Both the position numbers and the translations under genes were made by a program. From contig LR698958.1 in assembly GCA_902381685.1 (NCBI GenBank), positions 931,672-995,671 of the forward strand: a stretch of DNA of 64,000 bases, written 5' to 3'. Positions 33,016 through 40,430 of the stretch are shown piece after piece. Position 1 is the stretch's first letter. Every line of letters starts with the position of its first letter. The stretch comes from Lachnospiraceae bacterium. Its GTDB lineage: Bacteria > Bacillota > Clostridia > Lachnospirales > Lachnospiraceae. The notes under the pieces are model-generated. The model was given only the letters and a program-made list of their open reading frames with translations, was not told the DNA's origin and did not search any database.

Positions 33016-33894
33016 TTACGCCCAGCGGTTATCATTTTCTTCCTGTATTTTCCTGTGATAAGCTGTGCGGGATTTTCTGCGGTTTCGTTCCTTTTTACAT
33101 TCCGGATTATCACAATATTTCTGACGGTTTCCGTTCTTGATAAACAGGCGACCGCAGCACTCACAGGTGGCAACACCAACTCGGTCTGCATAGGCAATCG
33201 GATAATCTGTAGGGATAGATACATATTGCGACAGGGCGAAACGGGCAGCATCAAATACAGAGTGAAAATCCGGCATGACCTTCAATTCACCATTTTCATC
33301 CAGTCCCAGTTTCATAGTTACTCCGTTCATTTGATTTAGGTAAGCAGATATTTTACCGAGGTATTTCTGCATAGGAAACGAATTAAAATTTGCAAATTCA
33401 TTTGTCCATGTGATCTGTGCAAGATCCGTGGAAACGTCAAGCCGTTCCAGACACTTTTTGAACATAAGAATTACAAGGGTATCCCGGTACAGGCTTTCAA
33501 GATCTTTACGCATGGTGTGAACATCAAAAGTGAAATTGCCAAGAATATTAGTGGAAAAATCCCAGTATTCCGTATCCTTTTCAATATCCCATCGATATTC
33601 TTCAATGTCCTCAGAGGCATAGTATGGATGTGCGTACTGCTGACACCAAGAAATGATATCATCGGCAGCAGTGTTGTCATCTTTTCCCCTGATGCGCTGG
33701 TATAGGTTATTCAGTGAAAGCCACAGTTCATTTCCGTCCAAGCCATATCCACGCTTGAGTTTTGGAACATCCCCTTCTCCCAGATAGGCGGTTATCATGA
33801 TTTTTCCATCTTGTTCCTTTTTTTCATAATATTTGAAGGTTGCAGTCAGTCTTGCATCCGCATTCATTTTTCCCAAACTGAAATCTTCGTTCAT
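33016..33894 (-). CDS. CGNR-type zinc-finger protein, probable regulator
   Basis: A 292-residue protein. The C-terminal 45 residues hold CECCGRLFIKNGNRQKYC, then CKKERNRRKSRTAYHRK: four Cys and basic helix like the CGNR zinc finger (C-x2-C…C-x4-C) followed by NRRK. The first 240 residues are alpha-helical with no motif I know. It is transcribed divergently from the helix-turn-helix/primase operon across a 142-bp region with repeats, as expected for a regulator of replication genes. GGAGG precedes the start. Confidence 0.7.
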   Translation of the reverse strand: MNEDFSLGKMNADARLTATFKYYEKKEQDGKIMITAYLGEGDVPKLKRGYGLDGNELWLSLNNLYQRIRGKDDNTAADDIISWCQQYAHPYYASEDIEEYRWDIEKDTEYWDFSTNILGNFTFDVHTMRKDLESLYRDTLVILMFKKCLERLDVSTDLAQITWTNEFANFNSFPMQKYLGKISAYLNQMNGVTMKLGLDENGELKVMPDFHSVFDAARFALSQYVSIPTDYPIAYADRVGVATCECCGRLFIKNGNRQKYCDNPECKKERNRRKSRTAYHRKIQEENDNRWA

Positions 33895-33911
33895 ATTCTA
33901 CCTCCATTCTC

Positions 33912-33968
33912 ACCGATAGAACTTACTTCCAGCACGAAATCTTACCAATAGAAAATAGTCTTTGGTAA
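33912..33968. promoter_or_regulatory. Divergent control region of CGNR regulator and primase operon
   Basis: ACCGATAGAA (33912) and ACCAATAGAA (33944) are direct repeats 32 bp apart (three turns), and TTACCAA (33942-33948) with TTGGTAA (33962-33968) is an inverted repeat. They sit between the start of the minus-strand regulator and the plus-strand HTH-primase genes, likely operator sites. Confidence 0.5.
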
Positions 33969-34036
33969 TATTATAAAGTATACTGTGATAGAAAACAAGA
34001 GCAATTCATATTGGAATCGCAGAGAGGAGGATGGCT

Positions 34037-34213
34037 ATGGATAAGGTCACGATGAGCGTTCAGGAGATGGCAATGCAGATGGGAATCAGCCTGAGTAAAG
34101 CATATGCCCTGACCAGAGAAGAGGGTTTTCCAATTGTCCGTGTCGGCAAGAGGGTATTGATTCCAGTTTCTGAATTTAAAGTGTGGTTATCAGCAAGAGC
34201 CACTGAAAAGTGA
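34037..34213 (+). CDS. Small helix-turn-helix (excisionase/MerR-like) protein
   Basis: 58 residues: MDKVTMSVQEMAMQMGISLS, then KAYALTREEGFPIVRVGKRVLIPVSEFKVWL, the HTH_17 pattern (excise-like winged helix). ATG 34037 follows GAGGAGG by 7 nt; an earlier ATG at 34031 is too close to it. It leads directly to the primase gene. Proteins of this type either act as excisionases or regulate satellite replication. Confidence 0.85.
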   Translation: MDKVTMSVQEMAMQMGISLSKAYALTREEGFPIVRVGKRVLIPVSEFKVWLSARATEK

Positions 34214-34249
34214 TGCACCAAGAAATAAGTGGGAAAGGAGGAGTACAGG

Positions 34250-36559
34250 ATGTACGAGAAGCTTCCAGAAGAACTGAAAAAAGATGGACGGTTTTGTTTA
34301 TGGAAATACGAAGAAAGAAATGGACGTATAACGAAAGTGCCGTATCAAATTAATGGAAAAAAAGCGAGCAGTGCCGATAAAAACACTTTTTCAGATTTTC
34401 GAATGGCAGTTAATGCAATGGATGACTATGACGGAATCGGTATGGGTGCGTTCGATGATTTCTGCATGGTGGATATTGACCACTGTGTATGTGGTGGAAA
34501 GCTGACTCGGATGGCTGAAAACATCATAGAGAAAATGGATTCCTATACAGAAATCAGTCCATCTGGCACAGGTGTCCGCATTGTATGTAAGGCATCTTCC
34601 CTGTTTTATGATAAGGGCAGATATTACATTAATAATTCCAAAATTGGACTGGAAATTTATGTATCAGATGTAACGAAGAAATTCTGTACTCTGACAGGAA
34701 ATGCAATCCGAAACTGTGGTGTGGAGGAACGAAGCGGTCAACTTGGAATCATACTGGAAACTTATATGCTCCGTCCAATTCCAAAGGAAAAGGACAGAGA
34801 ACAGGATATTCCCGGCAGTTATTTGTCCGATGATTCAGTAGTTCGCTTGGCATCTGATTCCAGACAGGGCAGAAAGTTCAAATCCTTGTGGAATGGAGAA
34901 ATTCCTGAAGGCAAATCCCATAGTGATGCGGATATGTCGCTTGCAAGCATCCTTGCATTTTGGTGCGGTGGTGACTTGGAACAGATGGACAGACTGTTCA
35001 GAAAATCAGGATTGATGCGTAGTAAATGGGATCGTGTGCAGAGTGGATCGACCTATGGCGCACTAACACTAGAAAAAGCGGTGGCACAGGCAGTGGAGTT
35101 TTACAGACCTTATGCAACAACATCAGCAGAGAGTGATTTTGATGATATGTTGCAGAAACTGGTGGAATGGAATGTATCTGATAATCGAAGATATCCGTGG
35201 AATGACAATGGATCGGGCAGATTATTTGCGGATGTGTATAAAGACATCGCAAGGTATGTGCCAGAAAGAAAAAAGTGGTATGTGTATGACGGAACACGGT
35301 GGATTCCAGATATTGGCGGACTGAAAACAATGGAACTTGCAAAATCCCTTGCAGATACTTTAGTAAGATATGCGCTTACAATCGCAGATGAGCGTAGAAG
35401 AAAGGATTATCTGGAATATTCTGCAAAATGGCAGAGCCGGAATTATCGTAACACGTATATCAGTGATGCCCAGAGCGTTTATCCGATTGCGATGTCTGAA
35501 TTTGACCGAAATATTTATTACCTGAACTGCCAGAATGGAACACTGGATTTGCAGACGGGAGAGTTCCATCTGCATACGCCACAGGATAAGCTGACCAAGA
35601 TTGCCGGAGCAGCCTATGACCCGAATGCCAAAAGTCCACGCTTCATCAGATTTATTTCAGAGGTTATGAGTGGGGATAAGGAGAAAGTAAGGTTCATGCA
35701 GAAAAGTCTTGGTTACGGCCTGACAGGTGATACCCGCTATGAATGTATGTTTTTCTATTATGGTGCAACCACCAGAAATGGAAAAGGAACACTGATGGAA
35801 AGCACGCTTCATGTGATGGGGGATTACGGCTTGACAGTCCGCCCAGAGACGATTGCTGCAAAGCCGTCTGTCAACAGCCAGAATCCAACAGAGGATATTG
35901 CCAGACTTGCGGGAATAAGGTTTGCCAATATTTCAGAGCCAAGACGAGGATTAGTGCTGAATGAAGCGCAAATTAAAAGTATGACGGGAAATGATACTCT
36001 GAATGCCAGATTTCTGCATGAGAATAGTTTTGACTTTAAGCCACAGTTCAAGTTGTATGTAAATACGAATTATCTTCCTGCTATTACGGATATGACATTG
36101 TTTTCAAGCGGGCGGATTGTGATTATTCCATTTGACAGGCGCTTTGAGGAATGGGAACAGGAACAGAATCTGAAAGCTGAATTTTCTAAACCGGAGATAG
36201 CAAGTGCTATTCTGAATTGGTTAATTGAAGGATATACTCTTTTGCAGGAGGAAGGCTTCGATCAACCTACCGCAGTAAAAGATGCTATCCTGTCCTATCA
36301 GCATGACAGCGATAAGATGCAACTTTTTGTAGAAGAATTTTTGGAGAAAGAAAAGGATGCGGAATGCCGGACTTCTGCGGTGTATCAGGCATACCGCAAT
36401 TGGTGTAATAATAATGGATATTTTGCAGAGAACAGCCGGAATTTCAATCAGGCACTGCGCACAATTGGGATGGTAGTCAGAAAGCGGCCAAAGGATGGCG
36501 GAGAAAAGACCACACTTTTAACAGGCTATCGACTCTTGTGCAGAGATTTCCTCTGCTGA
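34250..36559 (+). CDS. P4/D5-type primase-helicase (phage/plasmid replication protein)
   Basis: A 769-residue replication protein. The N-terminal PrimPol-like part has DGRFCLWKYEERNGRITKVPYQ, MVDIDHC and SPSGTGVRI. The C-terminal part is an SF3 helicase with D5_N region, Walker A-like FYYGATTRNGKGTLMES, Walker B-like LAGIRFANISEPRRG and sensor LYVNTNYLPAI and a final PriCT-like segment. It would prime and unwind at the satellite origin. AAAGGAGG sets ATG 34250. It is the replication module of the element. Confidence 0.9.
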   Translation: MYEKLPEELKKDGRFCLWKYEERNGRITKVPYQINGKKASSADKNTFSDFRMAVNAMDDYDGIGMGAFDDFCMVDIDHCVCGGKLTRMAENIIEKMDSYTEISPSGTGVRIVCKASSLFYDKGRYYINNSKIGLEIYVSDVTKKFCTLTGNAIRNCGVEERSGQLGIILETYMLRPIPKEKDREQDIPGSYLSDDSVVRLASDSRQGRKFKSLWNGEIPEGKSHSDADMSLASILAFWCGGDLEQMDRLFRKSGLMRSKWDRVQSGSTYGALTLEKAVAQAVEFYRPYATTSAESDFDDMLQKLVEWNVSDNRRYPWNDNGSGRLFADVYKDIARYVPERKKWYVYDGTRWIPDIGGLKTMELAKSLADTLVRYALTIADERRRKDYLEYSAKWQSRNYRNTYISDAQSVYPIAMSEFDRNIYYLNCQNGTLDLQTGEFHLHTPQDKLTKIAGAAYDPNAKSPRFIRFISEVMSGDKEKVRFMQKSLGYGLTGDTRYECMFFYYGATTRNGKGTLMESTLHVMGDYGLTVRPETIAAKPSVNSQNPTEDIARLAGIRFANISEPRRGLVLNEAQIKSMTGNDTLNARFLHENSFDFKPQFKLYVNTNYLPAITDMTLFSSGRIVIIPFDRRFEEWEQEQNLKAEFSKPEIASAILNWLIEGYTLLQEEGFDQPTAVKDAILSYQHDSDKMQLFVEEFLEKEKDAECRTSAVYQAYRNWCNNNGYFAENSRNFNQALRTIGMVVRKRPKDGGEKTTLLTGYRLLCRDFLC

Positions 36560-36574
36560 AAAAAGGAGGTACAC

Positions 36575-36814
36575 ATGGGAAAACAGAAAGAAGTGTTACC
36601 GATGAAATTTGAACCATCGGATTTTTCAACAGACAAGTACAGATGTGTAAATGTTATCAATTTTAGAGATAGGGACCCGGTTATTATTCTAGTAAGCGAA
36701 ACCTGTGATCCACCTTATTATCGTGTGGTGGATGGGACGATGCAGATGTGTTATTTGTCATATTCCGAAGCAGTAGAGTATTGCAGACAAAGCGGTTATA
36801 TAGCACAGAAATAA
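36575..36814 (+). CDS. Small protein of unknown function between primase and capsid genes
   Basis: 79 residues, starting MGKQKEVLPMKFEPSDFSTD after AAAGGAGG. The rest (RVVDGTMQMCYLSYSEAVEYCRQSGY) is compact and has four Cys, two near the end. No family recognised. Its place, 15 bp after the primase and 20 bp before the capsid gene, makes it part of the same operon. Confidence 0.7.
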   Translation: MGKQKEVLPMKFEPSDFSTDKYRCVNVINFRDRDPVIILVSETCDPPYYRVVDGTMQMCYLSYSEAVEYCRQSGYIAQK

Positions 36815-36834
36815 AATTTTTTAGGAGGATTACT

Positions 36835-37755
36835 ATGATTAACAGTACAGCTTATTATAATGATTTTTGGAATGAAATGAGAGGAATGGAAGTTATTTCA
36901 GACAGTCTCAGCAATGTTAGGGAAAGCAAAACAAATGCCTGCCCTCTGCTGGAAGAATCTGAGAAAAAATATATGGCAGCGTTAAAAAAGGAAAGTGTTG
37001 TCCGTCAGCTGGCGACCGTTGTGAACGCTACAAAAAGCGATAGCCGTCTCTGGACTTTTGATTATACGGGACAGGCAGAATGGAGTGATATAGTCAATCT
37101 GGAGGGGCTGGATACTGAAGAAGATTTTCAGAGGTTTGATATACAGGCGCATAGATTGTCAGAGTTCATAAAACTTGGATTGGAATTTGCGGCGGATCAG
37201 TCCTTTGCTATTGAGGATTATCTTATCGGAAAAATGGCACGATGCTTTGGGACAAGTGAAGAATTGGCATTTGTTAATGGAACAGGGGAAAATCAACCGA
37301 TAGGTATTCTGCACGACGCTGAAGGGGCAGAAACGGGTGTTACAACGGAGAATGCTTCATCTATCAGCTATGATGAAATTATTAAATTGTACCTGTCTGT
37401 AGATAAAAAATACCGTAAGCATGGTACATGGCTTATGAATGATGAGACGGCTCTGGCACTTCGAACACTAAAAGATTCTGCCGGAAACTATCTGTGGAAA
37501 GATATTAATGAAACTATTTTCTCAAAACCTGTACAGATTGTTGACTCCATGCCGTCCATTGGAAAGGGACAGAAGATGATTGCATTTGGAGATTTCAGCA
37601 ATTACTGGTTGGTTCAGAGATTTCCGATGACGATCCGTACACTGAGAGAATTGTTTGCGGTGCGTGGACAGGTCGGATATTTAGGGTGTGAGTATCTGGA
37701 TGGGAAACTGATCCGTAAGGATGCGGTGAAGGTACTTCAGATGGCAGCAGACTAA
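36835..37755 (+). CDS. HK97-type major capsid protein
   Basis: A 306-residue capsid-fold protein. The body has LEGLDTEEDFQRFDIQAHRLSEFIKLGLEFAADQSF (E-loop and spine), FVNGTGENQPIGIL (the usual NG-G-QPxGIL motif), WLMNDETALALRTLKDSAGNYLW and GCEYLDGKLIRKDAVKVLQM (C-terminal strand). There is no N-terminal delta/scaffold domain and no protease, portal or terminase gene in the element, so it cannot build a virion alone. ATG 36835 follows TAGGAGG. It may make satellite-sized shells with helper proteins or interfere with helper capsids. Confidence 0.85.
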   Translation: MINSTAYYNDFWNEMRGMEVISDSLSNVRESKTNACPLLEESEKKYMAALKKESVVRQLATVVNATKSDSRLWTFDYTGQAEWSDIVNLEGLDTEEDFQRFDIQAHRLSEFIKLGLEFAADQSFAIEDYLIGKMARCFGTSEELAFVNGTGENQPIGILHDAEGAETGVTTENASSISYDEIIKLYLSVDKKYRKHGTWLMNDETALALRTLKDSAGNYLWKDINETIFSKPVQIVDSMPSIGKGQKMIAFGDFSNYWLVQRFPMTIRTLRELFAVRGQVGYLGCEYLDGKLIRKDAVKVLQMAAD

Positions 37756-37801
37756 GCAACTGTGGGGATGCCGTAGCTATTTTATGGAAGGAGGATTGCA
37801 C

Positions 37802-38035
37802 ATGAAAGTAGAAAAACATGATACTTCTGGAAGTATAGAAAATACACTTGTACCTGTAAGCGAAAAGTATACTCTGACAATTAAAGAAGCAGCATCGTAT
37901 TTTAACATCGGTACGAAGAAAATGCGTAGACTGGCAGAAGACAACAGGGGAAGATTTGCGGTATTTAGCGGAAACCGATATTTGATTATTCGTCCGCAAT
38001 TTGAAAAATTTATCAGTGCTTCGTCTGAGATATAA
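37802..38035 (+). CDS. xis: Tn916 Xis-like excisionase
   Basis: A 77-residue winged-helix protein: VSEKYTLTIKEAASYFNIGT, then KKMRRLAEDNRGRFAVFSGNRYLIIRPQFEKFI. The pattern YTLTIEEAxxYFxIG…LRRLAEEN…GNRxxIxRxxFEKxI is that of Tn916 Xis, which bends DNA at the element ends for excision. ATG 37802 follows AAGGAGG, which would be inside a longer frame from 37784. Confidence 0.85.
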   Translation: MKVEKHDTSGSIENTLVPVSEKYTLTIKEAASYFNIGTKKMRRLAEDNRGRFAVFSGNRYLIIRPQFEKFISASSEI

Positions 38036-38076
38036 TTCTGTTTGTTTGCCGAAAGTAGTTGATATTATCAGCGTTT

Positions 38077-38119
38077 AGAGTGATATATGGTATGACCCAG
38101 ATGGGCTATCATATATCAC
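38077..38119 (+). promoter_or_regulatory. Palindromic operator before the second Xis-like gene
   Basis: AGAGTGATATATG (38077-38089) repeats 32141-32153. GTGATATATGGTA (38080-38092) and TATCATATATCAC (38107-38119) pair over 13 bases with one G-U around a CCC-GGG loop. It lies 11 bp before the gene at 38130. Confidence 0.65.
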
Positions 38120-38129
38120 GATTGGAGAG

Positions 38130-38366
38130 ATGAAAGTGAAAGCAGATTTATCACAGAAGGATGTGCTGAATCCACTGGAAACGATTGAGTTATTCGTCCT
38201 CAGCCGAAGGAAATTTTATGATTTGTTAAAACACAATAAGGGACTGGAATTCTTGGCAAAGTACGGGACACGCAACCTAATCATCCGAACAGAATTTGAA
38301 AAGTATTTACAGGCACATCCAGAATTACGAAGGAGGGGTACGAATGGCGACGAGGAGAGATTCTAA
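38130..38366 (+). CDS. Second Xis-like winged-helix protein
   Basis: 78 residues: VLNPLETIELFVLSRRKFYD, LLKHNKGLEFLAKYGTRNLIIRTEFEKYL. The wing GTRNLIIRTEFEKYL matches the first Xis, so it is a paralog. It overlaps the integrase gene by 23 bp. Two Xis-like genes in a row suggest one for excision, one for regulation; that split is inferred. Confidence 0.75.
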   Translation: MKVKADLSQKDVLNPLETIELFVLSRRKFYDLLKHNKGLEFLAKYGTRNLIIRTEFEKYLQAHPELRRRGTNGDEERF

Positions 38367-39606
38367 GCACAGGGTACTTCGGAGAGGAGAATCCATCAGA
38401 CAGGATGGGCGGTATCAGTTCAAGTACCATGTGAATGGGAAAGCACATTTTGTGTACAGTTGGAGGCTTGAGCCGACCGACAAACTGCCCGTAGGGAGAA
38501 AACCATGCCTTTCCTTACGGGAACTGGAAAAGCAGATAGGATATGACTTGGATAATCGGCTTGACCCTGTAGGCAAAAATATCACGGTGAATGAACTTGT
38601 GGACAGATACCTTGCAACCAAAACAGGGGTAAAATATAACACCCAGATGAATTACAATTTTGTAAAAAATATTTTGAAAGCGCATCCGTTTGGGGATACC
38701 AAGATTTCAAGGGTAAAGACATCCGATGCAAAGCTTTTTCTGATTAAGTTGCAACAGGAGGATGGCAGAGGTTACAGTTCTGTAAAGACAATCAGGGGTG
38801 TTTTAAGACCTGCGTTTCAGATGGCGGTGGATGACGGTGTTCTGAATAAAAATCCATTTGGATTTCAGTTGGCGGGTGTGGTAGTCAATGACAGTGTAAC
38901 CAGAGAAGCTATTACAAAAGAACAAATGAATAAGTTCTTGAAATTCGTGCATGATGATAATGTGTACTGTAAATATTATGAGGTGATTTATATTCTCTTT
39001 CACACAGGAATGCGAATTTCGGAATTCTGCGGATTGACAATTAGCGATATTGATTTGGAAAATAATATCGTAAACATTGACCACCAGTTGCAGAGAACTT
39101 CGGATATGAAGTACATTCTAGATACTACCAAAACTGATGCAGGAACAAGAAAACTGCCGATCACACAGGATGTGGCAGATTGTTTTCGGTCAATCCTTGA
39201 AGATAGGAAGAAGCCGAGATATGAGAAAATGATAAAAGGGCATACGGGATTTCTGTTTCTTGACAAGAACGGAAATCCAGAAGTGGCAATGCACTGGCAA
39301 CATCGACTGAATCACATGGTAAAACGCTACAATGATATTTATAGAGTGCAGATGCCGAACATCACACCGCATGTATGTAGACACACCTACTGTTCCAATA
39401 TGGCGAAGTCGGGCATGAATCCCAAAACTTTGCAATACTTGATGGGACATTCGGACATCAGTGTTACAATGAACACCTATACCCATTGGGGACTGGAAGA
39501 TGCTGCTGATGAGCTGAAGAAAATGGAAGATGTGGAGAAAGTACGGAGAGAAATGGAAAAAGGACAGGAGAAACCGATGAATCAGAAAATGTTCCGAGCA
39601 ATTTAA
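38344..39606 (+). CDS. int: Tn916-family tyrosine integrase
   Basis: A 420-residue recombinase: arm-binding N-terminus (MATRRDSKHRVLRRGESIRQ), core-binding domain (about 75-165) and catalytic domain with Arg in HTGMRISEFCGL, Lys region TKTDAGTRKLPI, HxxR in HVCRHTYCSNM, His/Trp in MGHSDISVTMNTYTHW with the nucleophile Tyr. ATG 38344 follows GAAGGAGG. It is the last gene of the element and lies 333 bp from the attR core at 39940. It carries out integration at the phosphatase P-loop codons. Confidence 0.94.
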   Translation: MATRRDSKHRVLRRGESIRQDGRYQFKYHVNGKAHFVYSWRLEPTDKLPVGRKPCLSLRELEKQIGYDLDNRLDPVGKNITVNELVDRYLATKTGVKYNTQMNYNFVKNILKAHPFGDTKISRVKTSDAKLFLIKLQQEDGRGYSSVKTIRGVLRPAFQMAVDDGVLNKNPFGFQLAGVVVNDSVTREAITKEQMNKFLKFVHDDNVYCKYYEVIYILFHTGMRISEFCGLTISDIDLENNIVNIDHQLQRTSDMKYILDTTKTDAGTRKLPITQDVADCFRSILEDRKKPRYEKMIKGHTGFLFLDKNGNPEVAMHWQHRLNHMVKRYNDIYRVQMPNITPHVCRHTYCSNMAKSGMNPKTLQYLMGHSDISVTMNTYTHWGLEDAADELKKMEDVEKVRREMEKGQEKPMNQKMFRAI

Positions 39607-39630
39607 TATGGAAGCGAAAAGTATATGCAG

Positions 39631-39661
39631 AGGGAGTTGCAACTGGACAGCTCCCTTTTTT
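39631..39661 (+). terminator. Terminator of the integrase gene
   Basis: AGGGAGTTG (39631-39639) and CAGCTCCCT (39648-39656) pair with one G-U around an 8-nt loop, followed by T6. Confidence 0.85.
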
Positions 39662-39678
39662 ACTGTGTAAAAATTATA

Positions 39679-39707
39679 TTCAGAAGTATCTTCATATATG
39701 ATATAAT
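39679..39707 (+). promoter_or_regulatory. Outward promoter at the right end of the element
   Basis: TTCAGA (39679-39684), 17 nt, TATAAT (39702-39707), pointing out of the element towards the phosphatase gene, downstream of the integrase terminator. It would replace the native promoter cut off by integration. Confidence 0.6.
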
Positions 39708-39762
39708 AGTGGTAATTTATAAAAAGGCGAGAAAATACCAGTAGTAATCAGGAATGATTTAT

Positions 39763-39856
39763 ACTACGTTTTGACTACGATTGACGGCTGTGTTTTGCAC
39801 GGATTTGCAAAAAATTGCAGAATGTATCACAGATTCTGTGTAGATAAGATTTTGCA
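39763..39856 (+). repeat. Phased short repeats beside attR
   Basis: ACTACG twice (39763, 39774; 11-bp period) and TTGCA at 39795, 39805 and 39815 in exact 10-bp steps, with another at 39852. Such phased repeats beside a tyrosine-recombinase att core are typical arm-type or Xis sites. Otherwise 39607-39915 holds no gene. Confidence 0.5.
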
Positions 39857-39915
39857 GAAAAGTTGGCAAAACCTTGTAAAACTGGGCATTATTTCGCAGT
39901 TTGAAAGGAGAAATT

Positions 39916-40395
39916 ATGAGAATTCGAGTGCTTTTCGTGTGCCACGGCAACATCTGCCGCTCCACAATGGCAGAATACGTTATGAAAGATTTAGTAAAAA
40001 AATCAAATTTAACAGAGGAATTTTATATTGATTCTGCTGCCACAAGTCGGGAAGAAATCGGAAATCCAGTTCACCGCGGTACACGGCAGAAACTAAAAGA
40101 AAAAGGAATTTTTTGTGGAGACCACCGTGCGCGTCAAGTAACTAAAAAAGAATATGCAGAATACGATTACATTTTAGGTATGGATACATGGAATATGAAA
40201 AACATGATGAGAATTTTCGGAAGTGATCCCGATGAAAAAATATATAAATTGCTTGATTTTTCGTCCGCACCAAGAGACATCGCGGATCCGTGGTATACGG
40301 GAAATTTTGATGCCACATATGATGATGTATCCGAAGGGTGTCATACACTTTTAAACCATATTTTGGAGAAAGGACAAGTTGCTCAAAGACAGTAG
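39916..40395 (+). CDS. Low-molecular-weight protein tyrosine phosphatase with element-supplied start
   Basis: A 159-residue phosphatase. P-loop VCHGNICRSTMAE holds the catalytic Cys and Arg (CX5R); the general acid Asp is in IADPWYTG. It removes phosphate from protein tyrosine or arginine. ATG 39916 follows AAAGGAG. Codons 1-8 (MRIRVLFV) come from the element, the rest is the native gene, joined at the TGC-CAC-GGC codons of the att core. The upstream TTG frame begins in the ribosome site and is not used. Confidence 0.92.
   Translation: MRIRVLFVCHGNICRSTMAEYVMKDLVKKSNLTEEFYIDSAATSREEIGNPVHRGTRQKLKEKGIFCGDHRARQVTKKEYAEYDYILGMDTWNMKNMMRIFGSDPDEKIYKLLDFSSAPRDIADPWYTGNFDATYDDVSEGCHTLLNHILEKGQVAQRQ
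39940..39949 (+). repeat. attR core of the integrated element
   Basis: TGCCACGGCA, identical to 25414-25423, within the P-loop codons of the restored phosphatase gene. Confidence 0.85.
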
Positions 40396-40430
40396 GTTTA
40401 AATAAAAGGATTTGAGTATCGTTTAATAAA

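Larger units (their letters stand above)
25414..39949 (+). mobile_element. 14.5-kb integrated element, probable phage satellite
   Basis: Bounded by the 10-bp att repeat within the tyrosine phosphatase gene. Content left to right: terminator, XRE-Vsr-Dcm unit, small protein-GHKL-unknown-DUF6339-like unit, structured cos-like site, unknown protein, iteron/hairpin (possible origin), CGNR-like regulator (minus strand), HTH protein, primase-helicase, small protein, HK97 major capsid protein, two Xis-like proteins, integrase, outward promoter. There is no relaxase, coupling protein, portal, terminase or tail gene. Size and content resemble phage-inducible chromosomal islands and related satellites more than conjugative or full phage elements; helper dependence is inferred. 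Confidence 0.8.

Noticed and set aside
25414..39949. Interpretation as an integrative conjugative element
   Set aside because: The integrase and Xis are Tn916-like, but there is no relaxase, FtsK/VirD4 or type IV secretion gene; a capsid gene and P4-type primase point to a satellite.
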